NCBI RefSeq assembly: GCF_030348505.1
Contig: NZ_JAUCFJ010000002.1
Location: 4,034,001-4,098,000, forward strand
DNA length: 64,000 nt
Source of the DNA: Lysinibacillus sp. G4S2
GTDB lineage: Bacteria > Bacillota > Bacilli > Bacillales_A > Planococcaceae
Reading direction: 5' to 3'
This document shows, piece by piece, positions 62,783 through 64,000 of this stretch. A program made the position numbers and the translations under genes. A model generated the notes under the pieces. The model searched no databases and was not told where the DNA came from. It worked only from the letters and a program-made list of their open reading frames with translations. Within the stretch, counting starts at the first letter, position 1; each line of letters starts with the position of its first letter.

Positions 62783-64000
62783 TTAATTTTTCGGAATCAT
62801 AACAATCATTTTTGTCCCTACGCTAACTTCACTTTCTACTTGAATGCGACCATGATGCGCCTCTATTAAGTGCTTCACGATAGCAAGCCCTAAACCTGTA
62901 CCCCCGGAATTCCGACTTCGTGCACGATCCACACGATAAAATCGTTCAAAGACACGGGCAATTTCATGTTTTTCAATCCCAATACCTTGATCCTCTATTT
63001 CAATAATGCCATACGTTTCATTTTCCTTTAATCGAATCGTAACGGTTGTATTTTCTGGAGAGTATGTAATGGCATTGGTAATTAAATTAGTGACAATTTG
63101 AATGATACGATTCACATCACCCATAACCTGAACATCACGCTCTATATCAACATGAAAGCTCATATTTTTCTCATCCAGACGAGGTCCCGTAAGCTCTGCT
63201 CCACGTATAAGTACATCTTGCAAGCCCATTGGCATAATATTAACGGTAAAACCGTGTTGTTCAATTTTCGATAATTCCAGAAGATCCTGAATAAGCATCT
63301 GCAGACGATTACTTTCTTTATTAATGATCTCTAAAAAAGATAACAGCATTTTTTCATCTTTATACGCACCATCCAATAAAGTTTCAGCAAAACCTTTAAT
63401 AGATGTAATAGGCGTACGTAATTCATGAGATACATTTGCTACAAAATCCTTACGAATCTGCTCTAAACGAACAAGCTCCGTAATATCGTGCATAACAATA
63501 ACAACACCAAGCCAGCGACCATGATCTCCAATAACAGGTGCTCCATATACTTCCTTATTATATAGCTCTTGTTGCACTTCCATTTTAATTTGTTGTCGAT
63601 AAGGCATTTCTGTTAGAAATACATGGTCAATAAATTGCTCAAGTGATTTAGGTAACCCTATTGTACGAAATACCTTTCCTTGAACGTCGTCAATTTGCAT
63701 ACCAAAACGCTCTAGAAATACCCTATTCACGATAGATATATTCCCTTCACGTCCAATCATCATGAGGGAACTTCCCATGTTTTCAATTAAAGTTTTAAGT
63801 CTCTCTTCTTCTACCTCACGAATCGTCGTAATATCCTGTAAATTACGCGCTAAAATATTGATCGAGTGGCTTAATGGCATCATGCGTTCATGCTCATTTT
63901 CATGGGCACGAGCACGATAATTTCCCTTTGCCAGTTCAAGTGCTGTATCTGTCACATTATCAATAGGCGCAACGAAATTTCGAATCATATAGCGACTTAC
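62783..64000 (-). CDS. phoR: Sensor histidine kinase PhoR, 5' end outside window
   Basis: About 405 residues of the cytoplasmic part are present. A HAMP-like segment (VTDTALELAKGNYRARA), a PAS domain (MIGREGNISIVNRVFLERFG), the HisKA box NVSHELRTPITSIKGFAE and the ATP-binding N, G1 and G2 boxes (NLITNAITYSP, IEDQGIGI, GGTGLGLAIVKHLI) are intact. Position upstream of polA-mutM-coaE points to PhoR of the phosphate-starvation PhoPR system. The reading frame continues beyond base 64000. Confidence 0.9.
   Translation of the reverse strand, partial: VSRYMIRNFVAPIDNVTDTALELAKGNYRARAHENEHERMMPLSHSINILARNLQDITTIREVEEERLKTLIENMGSSLMMIGREGNISIVNRVFLERFGMQIDDVQGKVFRTIGLPKSLEQFIDHVFLTEMPYRQQIKMEVQQELYNKEVYGAPVIGDHGRWLGVVIVMHDITELVRLEQIRKDFVANVSHELRTPITSIKGFAETLLDGAYKDEKMLLSFLEIINKESNRLQMLIQDLLELSKIEQHGFTVNIMPMGLQDVLIRGAELTGPRLDEKNMSFHVDIERDVQVMGDVNRIIQIVTNLITNAITYSPENTTVTIRLKENETYGIIEIEDQGIGIEKHEIARVFERFYRVDRARSRNSGGTGLGLAIVKHLIEAHHGRIQVESEVSVGTKMIVMIPKN

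Overview
The window is low-GC chromosomal DNA from a spore-forming Bacillaceae/Planococcaceae bacterium, most likely Lysinibacillus or a close relative. The grounds are spore genes (sspI, sspH, a LysM/GH18 cortex-type hydrolase), T-box and L20 leaders, Bacillus-type gene neighbourhoods, and protein sequences that follow B. subtilis orthologues closely but not identically. Assignments come from recalled family features read against the sequence; no database search was run.

Layout. 1-2.4 kb: fadR (cut by the window edge) and lcfA with two FadR boxes. 2.5-4.5 kb: a NERD-domain gene between two arrays of the same 21-nt-period repeat. 4.5-11 kb: a DNA maintenance and division cluster, zapA-cvpA-polX-mutS2-yshE plus a 26-codon membrane peptide on the minus strand, with rnhC divergent. 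11-18 kb: a chemoreceptor, pheST behind a T-box, and ysgA. 18-30 kb: an accessory stretch with a Nudix hydrolase, FAD oxidases, spore genes, an EAL protein, an orphan sigma factor, sspI, glcD, argF and a marR/serine-hydrolase pair. 30.7-36.6 kb: an island of small, mostly unknown genes. It is built from repeated intergenic blocks and bounded by 224-bp direct copies of the 3' end of an M42 aminopeptidase gene. 36.4-51 kb: the conserved ysdC-dut-ysdB-ysdA-rplT-rpmI-infC-thrS-dnaI-dnaB-nrdR-gapB-coaE-mutM order. 51-64 kb: polA, a membrane protein, hflKC, lrgAB and phoR (cut by the window edge).

The most striking structures are two class C-type group II introns, each placed directly after an intrinsic terminator. 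One sits in the thrS leader just after the T-box terminator (43016-44903, 1888 nt). The other follows the lrgB terminator and is itself split between domains V and VI by a second, unrelated group II intron, making a twintron (57379-61108 with inner intron 57416-59257). Removing the inner intron leaves exactly 1888 nt, the length of the first intron. The loop that probably acts as EBS1 differs between the two copies in a way that matches their different 5' exons.

A second theme is a set of at least six intergenic arrays with a 21-nt period, two helical turns. Each array has its own sequence but most share a TATC-like core, about six bases, then a T-run. Other points are a likely AUC start for dnaI, an AUU start for infC, a palindromic operator-like element shared by several island genes, and a family of foldback intergenic repeats.
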